In this document: positions 1 to 8,700 of the stretch, one piece after another | Layout: the number at the start of each line of letters is the position of its first letter | Numbering within the stretch: position 1 is the stretch's first letter | Assembly: GCF_000753865.1 (NCBI RefSeq) | Contig: NZ_JQFW01000042.1 | Coordinates: 1-64,000 of the forward strand | Length of the DNA stretch: 64,000 bases | Direction: 5' to 3' | Origin: Alteromonas sp. LOR | Lineage (GTDB): Bacteria; Pseudomonadota; Gammaproteobacteria; Enterobacterales; Alteromonadaceae | Notes under the pieces: generated by a model | The model's database searches: none | The model's input: the letters and a program-made list of their open reading frames with translations, nothing else | What the model was told of the DNA's origin: nothing | Program-made: the position numbers and the translations under genes

Positions 1-2
1 TA

Positions 3-78
3 TGGCGTCCCCTAGGGGATTCGAACCCCTGTTACCGCCGTGAAAGGGCGGTGTCCTAGGCCTCTAGACGAAGGGGAC
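3..78 (-). tRNA. tRNA-Glu (UUC)
   Basis: On the minus strand this folds as a 76-nt tRNA. The acceptor stem GTCCCCT pairs with AGGGGAC, the T-arm carries GGTTCGAATCC, the anticodon loop is CTTTCAC (anticodon TTC), and the 3' CCA is encoded. It lies downstream of tRNA-Ala on the same strand, so the two are probably one transcript from the promoter next to the gltX 3' end. Confidence 0.97.
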
Positions 79-247
79 AATAAATCGTTTCAAACGTAGC
101 CGTTTGAATCAGTTACACCGTAAATTTACTAAATAAACAACAATGTAATGAAATATTGTCGCAACTGATTACACTCAATCCGAGCAGTCAGTTAGCCTGT
201 TAAGTTACACGATATTATCTTTATCGTGCTAGGCACGATGTGTAACT

Positions 248-323
248 TGGTGGAGCCAGGCGGGATCGAACCGCCGACCTCCTGCATGCCATGCAGGCGC
301 TCTCCCAGCTGAGCTATGGCCCC
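248..323 (-). tRNA. tRNA-Ala (GGC)
   Basis: The minus strand gives a 76-nt tRNA with acceptor GGGGCCA pairing with TGGCTCC (G-U allowed). The anticodon stem CCTGC/GCAGG holds the loop ATGGCAT (anticodon GGC), the T-arm contains GGTTCGATCC, and CCA is encoded. It is the first gene of the Ala-Glu tRNA unit, about 50 nt downstream of a consensus-like promoter. The 169 bp between it and tRNA-Glu hold no recognisable gene. Confidence 0.97.
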
Positions 324-371
324 GTCGTGTCGTAGTCAATTTAATATGACTGTTCCGTGACAGCGGGGCGC

Positions 372-400
372 ATTCTAGGCATCCCCCCCTGCCATGTCAA
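372..400 (-). promoter_or_regulatory. Strong stable-RNA promoter for tRNA-Ala/tRNA-Glu
   Basis: The minus strand shows TTGACA (395-400), a 17-bp spacer and TAGAAT (372-377), followed by the GC-rich discriminator GCGCCCCGC. A GC-rich discriminator is typical of stringently controlled stable-RNA promoters. The spacer contains seven consecutive G. The -35 element ends only 9 bp from the gltX stop codon, so the promoter sits immediately behind that gene. Confidence 0.8.
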
Positions 401-408
401 CGGTTTTT

Positions 409-1818
409 TTATGAATTTTCTCTGTTTGCTATAAAAGTAAGCGCTTTGTCGATTCTCTCACCAACTTTCTCTTTTGAGAGCAGGTTTAACGTCACGTCTA
501 GCGAGGGTGAATTACCACTGCCTGTAGATGCTACACGTAGCGGCATGCCTACCTTTCCCATACCTACTTCAAGTTCTTCCGCTGTGGCATTTATCGCAGC
601 TTGAATACTCGCTGGCGTCCACTCTTCAAGTGCTAATAGCTTACCTTTCACAAGCTCTAATGGTCCTCTTGCCACTGGGCGAAGATGCTTTTTCGCGGCG
701 TTGCCGTCAAATTCATCATAATCCTGATAAAAGTACGTCGAGATCTCCGCCAGCTCTTTGAGCGTCTTCACGCGGTCGGCTTGTATAGCAATAACAGATT
801 CAAGAGAAGGACCCGCGGCTACATCCACATTCAACTGGTCAAAATGCCATTTTGCGTGAGCTGCAACTTCACTTGCTGGCATAGACTTTATGTAGTGCTG
901 ATTCAACCAAATGAGTTTCTCTGTATTAAATGCGGAAGCAGACTGCCCTATTCCATCTAGGCTAAAGTGCTCAATCATTTCATCAAGAGTAAATACTTCT
1001 TGGTCGCCGTGTGACCAGCCCAACCTAACAAGGTAGTTCAACACCGCCTGTGGTAAAAAGCCATCATCGCGATACTGCATTACGCTAACTGCGCCATGGC
1101 GCTTTGACAATTTCTTACCATCATCGCCAAGTATCATAGATACGTGAGCGTATTCAGGAATAGGTGCGCCTAGTGCGTGAAGAATATTAATCTGACGCGG
1201 AGTATTATTGATATGGTCTTCGCCGCGTACAACGTGAGTAATACCCATATCCCAATCATCTACAACAACACAGAAGTTATAAGTAGGCGTTCCATCAGTA
1301 CGCTGAATGACAAGATCGTCAAGTTCACCGTTACTGATTTCTATAGTGCCGCGCACATGGTCTTTTATCTCAACAAACCCATCTAGCGGATTTTTAAACC
1401 GGATAACGAACGGCTGCCCTTCAGGGTGATCTGTTCTGTCGCGCCATGTTCCAGGGTAGCGAGGTTTTTCACCTTTTTCTTTTTGTGCTTCGCGAATAGC
1501 ATCAAGTTCTTCTGAACTCATGAAGCATTTGTACGCTTTACCTTCGTCTAGTAACTTTTGGATAAGCTCTTTGTATCGGTCAAAACGCTCTGTTTGATAA
1601 ACCGGGCCTGTGTCCCAGGTTAAACCAAGCCACTGCATGCCGTCTAAGATTGCTTGTTTAGCTTCTTCAGTAGAACGTTCAATATCTGTATCTTCTATGC
1701 GAAGTACAAACTCACCGCCTTTGCTTTTTGCATAAAGCCAAGAATACAGCGCTGTGCGTGCGCCCCCAACATGAAGATACCCCGTTGGGCTAGGTGCAAA
1801 TCGTGTTACAACCGACAT
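409..1818 (-). CDS. gltX: Glutamate--tRNA ligase
   Basis: Cytoplasmic class I aminoacyl-tRNA synthetase that charges tRNA-Glu with glutamate in an ATP-dependent reaction. The 469-aa length is normal for bacterial GltX. The N-terminus carries [13 protein letters not shown] (HIGH-type signature, H16-G19), followed by RIEDTD, and KLSKR (236-240) is the KMSKS-type ATP loop. The C-terminal half is the anticodon-binding helical region. It is oriented with the downstream tRNA-Ala/tRNA-Glu genes, so the enzyme is next to one of its own substrates, although those tRNAs have their own promoter. The ATG start gives the expected [11 protein letters not shown] opening. No clear terminator separates it from the tRNA unit. 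Confidence 0.98.
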   Translation of the reverse strand: MSVVTRFAPSPTGYLHVGGARTALYSWLYAKSKGGEFVLRIEDTDIERSTEEAKQAILDGMQWLGLTWDTGPVYQTERFDRYKELIQKLLDEGKAYKCFMSSEELDAIREAQKEKGEKPRYPGTWRDRTDHPEGQPFVIRFKNPLDGFVEIKDHVRGTIEISNGELDDLVIQRTDGTPTYNFCVVVDDWDMGITHVVRGEDHINNTPRQINILHALGAPIPEYAHVSMILGDDGKKLSKRHGAVSVMQYRDDGFLPQAVLNYLVRLGWSHGDQEVFTLDEMIEHFSLDGIGQSASAFNTEKLIWLNQHYIKSMPASEVAAHAKWHFDQLNVDVAAGPSLESVIAIQADRVKTLKELAEISTYFYQDYDEFDGNAAKKHLRPVARGPLELVKGKLLALEEWTPASIQAAINATAEELEVGMGKVGMPLRVASTGSGNSPSLDVTLNLLSKEKVGERIDKALTFIANRENS

Positions 1819-1972
1819 GAATACTCTCTATAGTTAATTTAGAACTTAATTGCCTTCATTCTACCAGCGTAAGTGTTACGACAAAAGCCGCTTCATTCAC
1901 TCTGCAATATTTAATACTCAGGTGACATTCAACATGCCGCTAAAACAATCATGGAATATATATGGGTGTACC

Positions 1973-2042
1973 GGACAGACACTCGAGGAGTTAAGCGGAC
2001 AGACACTCGTATCCGTAAAGCGAGCAAAATGGACAGACACTC
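1973..2042. repeat. Three direct copies of GGACAGACACTC
   Basis: The motif GGACAGACACTC occurs at 1973, 1997 and 2031 (the first two extend to a following G) within 70 bp of the gltX-tRNA-Val intergenic region. The 463 bp between gltX and the first tRNA-Val hold no convincing gene. The repeat may be debris of a mobile element; I vaguely associate this motif with sequence flanking IS200-like/REP-associated transposases in marine gammaproteobacteria, but no transposase is present here. Confidence 0.6.
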
Positions 2043-2216
2043 ACCTCAGTAGAGAATGTCATTTTATAATTGTTTGCGTTGCCTCTCTATTTGAGGCTGT
2101 TAGGAGGCTCAGGAAAAAGACGTGGCAAAAAAACGGTGCGTTTTTCATCAATTTATAGAAAAAGGCGGCAAAATGTTTAATTTTCGCGCATACGGTAATT
2201 TTCTTTAATTTTATTG

Positions 2217-2244
2217 TTGACACAATCACGAGCAACTCTATAAT
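2217..2244 (+). promoter_or_regulatory. Consensus promoter for the tRNA-Val pair
   Basis: TTGACA (2217-2222), a 16-bp spacer and TATAAT (2239-2244) are followed by the GC-rich discriminator ACCGCCCC, about 38 bp upstream of the first tRNA-Val. Both hexamers match the sigma-70 consensus exactly, and the discriminator is of the stringent stable-RNA type. Confidence 0.88.
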
Positions 2245-2281
2245 ACCGCCCCACTTGCCCAGGCAAGTAAACAAACAAGAT

Positions 2282-2357
2282 GGACGCTTAGCTCAGTTGG
2301 GAGAGCATCGCCCTTACAAGGCGAGGGTCACTGGTTCAAGCCCAGTAGCGTCCACCA
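2282..2357 (+). tRNA. tRNA-Val (UAC), copy 1
   Basis: A 76-nt cloverleaf with acceptor GGACGCT/AGCGTCC, D-loop AGCTCAGTTGGGAGAGC, anticodon stem TCGCC/GGCGA with loop CTTACAA (anticodon TAC), T-arm GGTTCAAGCC, and encoded CCA. It is followed 25 bp later by an identical second copy and shares its promoter. Confidence 0.97.
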
Positions 2358-2382
2358 TTCTTTTTTCGAATTCAGTTTTACC

Positions 2383-2458
2383 GGACGCTTAGCTCAGTTG
2401 GGAGAGCATCGCCCTTACAAGGCGAGGGTCACTGGTTCAAGCCCAGTAGCGTCCACCA
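2383..2458 (+). tRNA. tRNA-Val (UAC), copy 2
   Basis: Identical over its 76 nt to the first tRNA-Val and separated from it by a 25-bp spacer containing TTTTTT. It is the presumed parent of the tandem repeats that begin at its 3' end. The repeats share its terminal AGCGTCCACCA and a GGTTCAA element resembling the T-arm. Confidence 0.97.
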
Positions 2459-2925
2459 CTCCCCCTTTTTACTTCAAAATTTCATAAGATTCGATGGTTC
2501 AACAACTTCGTTGCGAGCCACAGCAGCGTCCACCACGTCCTCTTTTATTCCAAAAATCTTCATAAAACTCGATGGTTCAATAACTTCATTGCGAGCCACA
2601 GTAGCGTCCACCACTTCCTCTTTTTATTTCAAAATTTTCATAAGACTCGATGGTTCAATAACTTCATTACGAACCACAGCAGCGTCCACCACTTCCTCTT
2701 TTTATTTCAAAATTTTCATAAGACTCGATGGTTCAATAACTTCATTACGAGCCACAGCAGCGTCCACCACTTCCTCTTTTTATTTCAAAATTTTCATAAG
2801 ACTCGATGGTTCAATAACTTCATTACGAACCACAGCAGCGTCCACCACTTCCTCTTTTTATTTCAAAATTTTCATAAGACTCGACGGTTCAATAACTTCA
2901 TTACGAGCCACAGCAGCGTCCACCA
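2459..2925 (+). repeat. Six tandem ~78-bp units carrying the tRNA-Val 3' end (rtT-like)
   Basis: After the second tRNA-Val, AGCGTCCACCA recurs starting at 2525, 2603, 2681, 2759, 2837 and 2915, giving one 77-bp and five 78-bp units, then a decayed seventh copy to about 2990. Each unit has an A/T-rich first half and a second half with GGTTC that can pair with GAGCC or GAACC just before the tRNA-like tail. The inner stem varies in a compensatory way (CAA/TTG in unit 1, TAA/TTG in unit 2, TAA/TTA in units 3-6). Units 3/5 and 4/6 match pairwise (GAACCA versus GAGCCA), suggesting a dimer duplication. The arrangement resembles the rtT repeats of E. coli tyrT, which carry the 3' end of tRNA-Tyr. The array lies downstream of the tRNA promoter and is probably co-transcribed. 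No gene is evident between it and 3110. Confidence 0.9.
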
Positions 2926-3109
2926 CTTCCTCTTTTTAGTCAAAACCCATAAAACTCGACAGTTCAACAACGTCAAAACGATTTACAGCGATACTTCTCC
3001 AACCTTTAAATAAAATCACAAAGCGATCAAGCCTCACCAATGGGTTACAGTTCAAAATGGGTGTGATACATTTAATATAGAAAGTTTACGAATAAAGGCG
3101 CTTATCAGC

Positions 3110-3412
3110 ATGGCTGTAAAACAAGATGAAGAACTACTTTTTAAAAGTATACCTACCAAAGTAAGAGCCGCGCTGGTTGCAGGCCTTGGTGTTTACTTTT
3201 TAAACGGTTGTTCAAATGCTCAGCATCAGGCGAAAGTTGACGAGTTAAATACTGATTATTGCACTGAAGAAGTACAAAACAACTGTAGATATATCGCAGC
3301 AGGTTTTTTAACGCCCGTGCAACCAAATGACGCCTTTGAAGAACAACTAAAGCCTATACACGAAAGAGAAGAAGTTATTGAACAAGAGTTTGAAGTATTA
3401 AGGCGAAAGTGA
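3110..3412 (+). CDS. Small hypothetical protein, possible lipoprotein
   Basis: A 100-aa product that I do not recognise. The first 19 residues are charged (KQDEE, K12, K17, R19). They are followed by a short hydrophobic stretch, AALVAGLGVYF, and then LNGC, which resembles a lipobox with Cys34 as the lipidated residue. The n-region would be unusually long for a lipoprotein, so a membrane anchor is an alternative. The mature part has two further cysteines (YCTEEVQNNC) and an acidic C-terminus. An AAAGGCG element about 13 nt upstream of the ATG could be the ribosome binding site. It stands alone between the tRNA repeats and the TPR-receiver gene. Codon use looks like that of the neighbours, but coding status is moderately uncertain. 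Confidence 0.6.
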   Translation: MAVKQDEELLFKSIPTKVRAALVAGLGVYFLNGCSNAQHQAKVDELNTDYCTEEVQNNCRYIAAGFLTPVQPNDAFEEQLKPIHEREEVIEQEFEVLRRK

Positions 3413-3879
3413 GTGAGAAGTGGTCATTCAAATCTTCCTTTCAGTATTCTCAATTGCCGTTGATTCTAACTTTGGTAATCACATAATCATTAAAATATTC
3501 AGATAACATCCTATTTGCTATCAAAATCGCCTTTAAACCCAGCCATTAATATAACTAACTTAAACACTCAAAAACCAAGTGAAGCAGAGAATACGCTGAA
3601 GGGTGGTTAGCACTTATTGCTGCCGATCAAAAATTCTCACTGTATTTGCACATACCTTCTACAAGCTGTATCGAAGCAAAATTATTAATTAAATGCGTGG
3701 GACAATATGAGATTTTGCTAACCATTAGGTACACAAAGGTCAATTTTCGAGCATCTATGCCGATAAAAAGCTATAGTGAGGGTTATAGGGAAATCATTGT
3801 CGTTGCCCACTGTCTTTTATCGCTTATTGTAAAACGCTTTTTAATGGGTGTTTTTAAAAATTAACTATGCGGCAGGAAT
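3413..3879. other. Intergenic region without a convincing gene
   Basis: These 467 bp are A/T-rich. A 72-codon open frame at 3646-3864 has no ribosome binding site and a composition unlike protein (many isolated Cys, Ile and Arg), so it was not accepted. The 3' part must contain the promoter of the TPR-receiver gene, but no clear -35/-10 pair was found. Confidence 0.5.
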
Positions 3880-5508
3880 ATGAAATATAACTTAGCCAAA
3901 GATACTAAATTACTTATTGCTGAAGATCAGGTGTTGGCCAAAAGTCATCTACACTATGCCCTTGAGCAACTTGGGTTTAGTAATATGGACTATGTAGACC
4001 GTCCTTCCACCGCAATTGCGTCGTTGCAAGAGCGCGAATACGATGCAATTATTTGCTCATACAACCTACGGTCTGATCAAGGTGGGTATTATCTCCTCGA
4101 GCAACTACAATCTCAAAACGCATTATCGTTAACTAATGCTTTTATCTTTACGAGTGCAGATACCTCCGCAGAAGTCGTTCACGCCATTATCGAACTGCAA
4201 CCTGATGAGTTCATAGCGAAGCCTTTTTCAGTCAATGAGTTGGATAGACGACTTTCTCGGGTTCTCTCCAGGAAAGCAGCATTAAAGAATGTGTATCGCT
4301 GTATGGACAAGGGCGACCACGAGAAAGCCCTCTATGAGGTAGAGCAGTTTCTACTTCAGCCGGAACACGCTGAACATTTCCCGCTGGCAATGAAGATTAA
4401 GGGCGACTTATTAATTCTCAACGAACGATTCAGTGATGCATTAGCGTTTTACGACGCAATTATAAACGTACAAGATTTTAGCTGGGCAAAGTTAGGTATT
4501 GCCAACTGCCTTTTAGCACTTAAAGAATTTGATGACGCCGAAAGAGAAATTTTACAGCTGGCAATGCGTCCCGACTCTGAACTAGCGGCTTACGATTTAC
4601 TCGCGAAATTAAAGATTCAGTTCGATGCTTTTGATGATGCCTTAGAGTGTACCAATCTCGCTTGCCATATTTCGCCAAGAAAAGTGTCTCGCCACCAGCA
4701 GGCCGTCAATTTAGCCCGTATAACACACAATTATGAAAATCAATTTTCTAGTGCCAAACAACTTGTGCGCTATGCCCGTGACTCCATACATGACACACCA
4801 GACATTTATCTAAACGCCGCCAGGGCCGGTGTCGACTTTGCGATGACTTCTGCACCTGAAGATATGAATAGAATTGTTAAGCAGTCTACAAGCTATTTGC
4901 AGCAGTTAAAGCAGGCTCACCCTAAGGCCTCACTTAAAGACGAGTTATATGTTTTAGATGCACGGTTACATTATTTAAAGGATGATGTGGCCAAAGCGCA
5001 ATCGCTCTTATCAGACTTTCATATCGACCAAGCACAACACCACTCTACAGAAGCTCTTTTAGATAGAGCAAAAGCACTACATGAAGTGGGGCTTAAAGAC
5101 GATTCACTGAAGATATTTGAAGCCCTCTCCCATCGTTTGAAAAAACATGAAGGAAGCGATGACTTGATGAGTCGCTACATTGCGCAGGAGCAAGAAGAGA
5201 AAAAGGCTATTTCGTTAAGTCCTAAAGCACTGAATAACTCTGCTGTCGCTGAGTATAAAAGAGGTAACCTTGAGCAGTCTTACTCAACATTTTCTCAAGC
5301 ATTCAGAGTCATGCCTAAAAACCCTTCTATTGCCTTGAACTACTTGCAAGCCATTATACGTGCTAGAAAGTCTCGTGAGGCATTACCGGCTGACACGCGA
5401 CAGGCCATCAAGTCTTGTCGGGAAACGTTGGAATCTGCGCAGCTTTCTAAAGAGCAATTATCCCGCTACGAAACCGTTAAAAGCATCTTAACGAATAACG
5501 GAAAGTAA
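3880..5508 (+). CDS. TPR protein with a degenerate response-regulator receiver domain
   Basis: 542 aa. Residues about 8-130 form a CheY-like receiver: the acidic pair E15-D16 (LLIAEDQ), a Thr/Ser after beta-4 (FTSAD) and the conserved Lys in FIAKPF are visible. The phosphoacceptor Asp expected at the end of beta-3 is Ser60 (YDAIICSYNL, where active family members have CDYNL). The domain is therefore probably not phosphorylated by the usual chemistry. From about residue 135 to the C-terminus the sequence is helical with TPR-like repeats (ALAFYDAII, LGIANCLLALKEFDDAE, ALNNSAVAEYKRGNLEQSYSTFSQAF). No DNA-binding or enzymatic output domain is visible, so protein-protein interaction is the inferred output. 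An AGGAA element precedes the ATG. It converges with the giant hybrid kinase downstream; a partnership is possible but unproven. Confidence 0.88.
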   Translation: MKYNLAKDTKLLIAEDQVLAKSHLHYALEQLGFSNMDYVDRPSTAIASLQEREYDAIICSYNLRSDQGGYYLLEQLQSQNALSLTNAFIFTSADTSAEVVHAIIELQPDEFIAKPFSVNELDRRLSRVLSRKAALKNVYRCMDKGDHEKALYEVEQFLLQPEHAEHFPLAMKIKGDLLILNERFSDALAFYDAIINVQDFSWAKLGIANCLLALKEFDDAEREILQLAMRPDSELAAYDLLAKLKIQFDAFDDALECTNLACHISPRKVSRHQQAVNLARITHNYENQFSSAKQLVRYARDSIHDTPDIYLNAARAGVDFAMTSAPEDMNRIVKQSTSYLQQLKQAHPKASLKDELYVLDARLHYLKDDVAKAQSLLSDFHIDQAQHHSTEALLDRAKALHEVGLKDDSLKIFEALSHRLKKHEGSDDLMSRYIAQEQEEKKAISLSPKALNNSAVAEYKRGNLEQSYSTFSQAFRVMPKNPSIALNYLQAIIRARKSREALPADTRQAIKSCRETLESAQLSKEQLSRYETVKSILTNNGK

Positions 5509-5615
5509 TTAGCAGTATCGCTTAATCCCTTCACGTAGGCTTGTGTGCAGAATTCAAAGCTTAAATCGATAGATGACTCGGTAACAAGGTAGCTCCGTAA
5601 AAAGGTAGCTGGGTA

Positions 5616-5655
5616 GCAAAGTCGCAAAGTCGCAAAGTCGCAAAGTCGCAAAGTA
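5616..5655. repeat. 8-bp tandem repeat (GCAAAGTC)x5
   Basis: Four perfect copies of GCAAAGTC and a fifth ending in A run from 5616 to 5655, between two convergent genes. The flanking sequence contains related elements (AAGGTAGCT twice just upstream). It is non-coding, and copy number probably varies between strains through replication slippage. Confidence 0.9.
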
Positions 5656-5701
5656 GAATAATGACTCGACAGTCTAGAGCCAGCAAGACACCATCGAGCA
5701 T

Positions 5702-8700
5702 TTAGTTAGGGTTGTTAAGCCATTTTCTCAACGTAGAAATGACAACTGTATGCTCGATAGGTTTTGTCAGAAAGTCATCCATACCGGCCTGTAGGCACAG
5801 ATCTCTATCGCTTTTCATCGCATTTGCAGTCATTGCAATGATAGGAACCTCTCGGTATTGCTTGCCTCCAACGCCTCTTCTTATCTGTCGGGTAGCTTCA
5901 AACCCGTCCATTTCCGGCATTTGACAGTCCATGACAACAAGTGAGTACACGCTATCGTTGCCACACTGTTGTAAAAGCTCAAGGGCCTCTTTTCCATTAC
6001 TGGCCACGTCTACCTGAAAACCTTCGCTTTCCATCACGCTTGTAGCAACCATCTGATTTATCGTATTGTCTTCAACCAACAAAACCCGAGTATTACTCAA
6101 GGATAATTGCGACGGTTTTTCCCTATTTTCAAGCGTACCAGTGTCAAAAGTATCGCTTTCAAAAGTGCGCTTTTCACCATCGTCTGCTTCAACAGCAGGC
6201 GCGCTTTTCACTAAGTCTTGGGTGCCCTCGCCTTTAGGGTTATGAGAGTTATCAATTAATGAGCTATCTTCTAACACGCTCTTAAAGTCATTAGTCGATA
6301 AAGGCTTGGGGAAGCTGGCAAAAACGCCCAACGCATGATTTTGTTCAGCGCTACTGATATCTTTTAGCGAGGTCATTGTTACAACGTGAATATCACGAAA
6401 ACGTTCATCATCTCGCAGTGAAGTGCAGAACGTATCAAAAGGCATATCAGGTATGTCTTTATCAATAAATATTGTAGTAATTGGCTTTACACTATTAACA
6501 GTATTTTCGCACTGTTCAAGGGCACTTCTAGCTGAATTGGCCACTGATGTAGTGATACCCCACACCGTAAATTGTCTTTCAAGCGCTTTTCTATTGGCCT
6601 TATTATCGTCTACAACAAGGCAGTGAAAATTAGTGCTGGTTTTACGTGGCGATATAGGTTGAGCGTCGTTTACTTTATTAACTTCACAAGTAACTACAAA
6701 GCAACTCCCCTCACCTAGCTCACTGGTTACCGTAATTTCACCACCTAATAATTCACACAACTTTTTAGTAATCGTTAACCCAAGTCCAGTACCACCATAA
6801 CGACGTGTGGTAGATGCATCAACCTGGGTAAATGCATCAAAAAGACTTGCTAACTTGCGTTTCTCTATGCCAATACCCGTATCGCTTATTGCACAGCGCA
6901 TAACTAACTTCCCTTCCTCTTCTGCAGGAAGTAGTTCTGCCACAATGCTTAATTCACCTTGCTGCGTAAACTTAACCGCATTACTCAGTAAGTTAGTGAA
7001 AATTTGTTTTATACGGTTTGGGTCTGAATTAACTTTTGAGGTAGTTACTTGGGCCAGATCGACAACAACTTCTAGTCCCTTTTCTTGCGCGGTGTGGGCT
7101 ATTGAATAAGCAAGTTCTTCAATTAAACCGCGTAAATCAAAGTCCACCGATTCGATTTCAAGCTTGTCAGCTTCAATCTTAGAAAAGTCTAAAATATCGT
7201 TAATCAGCACCAACAAAGACTTGGCGCTTGAATTCGCAATGTTAACCCGGTGTGCCTGCTGCGTATTTAAGCCACTGTTTTTAAGTAGCCCCAGCATGCC
7301 TATTACACCGTTAATTGGCGTTCTGATTTCATGGCTCATATTGGCGAGAAATTCAGATTTAAGCTTCGTTGCCTCTTCTGCTTCTTTTAACGCCGCTTTA
7401 AGTTGGTGTGCTTGCCCCTCAAGCGAAGCAGTTTTCTCAGAAACCTGTTGCTCTAACGCCTGCACAAAACGCTTCTGCTTAAGAATTTCGGTTTGGTGAA
7501 GCCTGGTGCGTAAATAAATAACTAACAACACTAAGCCCACTAACAGCAAGCAATAAAAAGCATAGGCCCACCATGTTTTCCATGGCACTTTCTCTACATG
7601 TAAATTAACCGCGAGCTGTTCCTCACTCCACTGACCGTTTGGCTTTAAGACCTTTACTCTAAGCGTATAGTCGCCCCCATTTAAATTAGTGAATGACACA
7701 TTATTGTAGCTGCCAATATCTATCCATTGCTCTTCGTAGCCTTCAAGTTTGTAAGCAAAATGAGGTTTCGTTTGTGATGAGTAATCAAGCAGAGCAAATT
7801 CAAAAGAGAAAAAGTAATCTTCGTACGACAGATAAACGTCAGTGAGATACGAAAGCGGTGTATTCGTTTCCGCCTTCTCACCCATAATATTAAACCCGGT
7901 TAAGACAATGCCTGCATCGAGTAACTGCTGCTGTTCTTCTTCATCAGAAAAATACTCGATACCCCGTTGGCTGCTGGTAAACAAGGTACCTTGAGCAGAA
8001 TTAACTAAACTGTTGGCATAGTAATTTTTCCCTGTTGGGGTTGTGCTGCGAGTATAGTTGCTGGCGCTTTGCTGATAAGGATCGTATAAAAAGATGCCCT
8101 TATTAGTGGTAAGCCAAAGTTTGCCATCTTCCCCGTTTGCCATGGCGCGAATGAGGGTTGCGGGCAGCCCTTCTTGCTCACTAAACTGTTTAAAGCTTTG
8201 CGTGTCAGGCAGGTAACGATTTAATCCCTTTTGGGTTGCAACCCATATATCGCCATTGGTGCTTTGATGAATATCTTCCACAATACTACCAAGCAAAGTT
8301 TCGTCTTGCTTGGCGGTGTTAAATACGTCGAAATGCTTGCCGCTTTTCTGCCATCGACTAACGCCTTTGCCTGTTCCCACCCACATGTTGCCATTGCGCT
8401 CTTTGAAAATAGTGTGGATTTCAGGATGAGGAAGACCATCTTGTTGGGTTAAGTGCTTAAACGTTTTGTCTCGAACGTTATAAATATAAACACCGTTTTT
8501 ATAAGTGCCTACCCATAGGTTTCCCTCATCGTCTACCTCAAGGGCTCTAAACTCGCGAAAATGTCGAAATTCGCTGTCGTCTTTTGGGTATTCAATTCGC
8601 TGTATCTCGCCAGTGATTATGTTAAGTCTTGCCAAGTAGTCATCTTGGGCTACCCAAAGCATATTACCACCCACAAGGCCTTCAATAGGGGCTGCGTCAG

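Noticed and set aside
1850-2158. 102-codon open frame downstream of gltX
   Set aside because: It spans the GGACAGACACTC repeats, has no ribosome binding site and reads as a mixed, low-quality composition.
2348-2925. Multiple att sites from repeated integrations at tRNA-Val
   Set aside because: The shared tail is only 11-14 bp, units are of constant length, and no integrase or cargo genes are present; unequal recombination of a tRNA tail explains the pattern better.
2459-2990. CRISPR-like array of regular repeats
   Set aside because: The 78-bp units are directly abutting with no unique spacers, no cas genes are nearby, and each unit carries the tRNA-Val tail.
3646-3864. 72-codon open frame before the TPR-receiver gene
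   Set aside because: No ribosome binding site and no protein-like composition.
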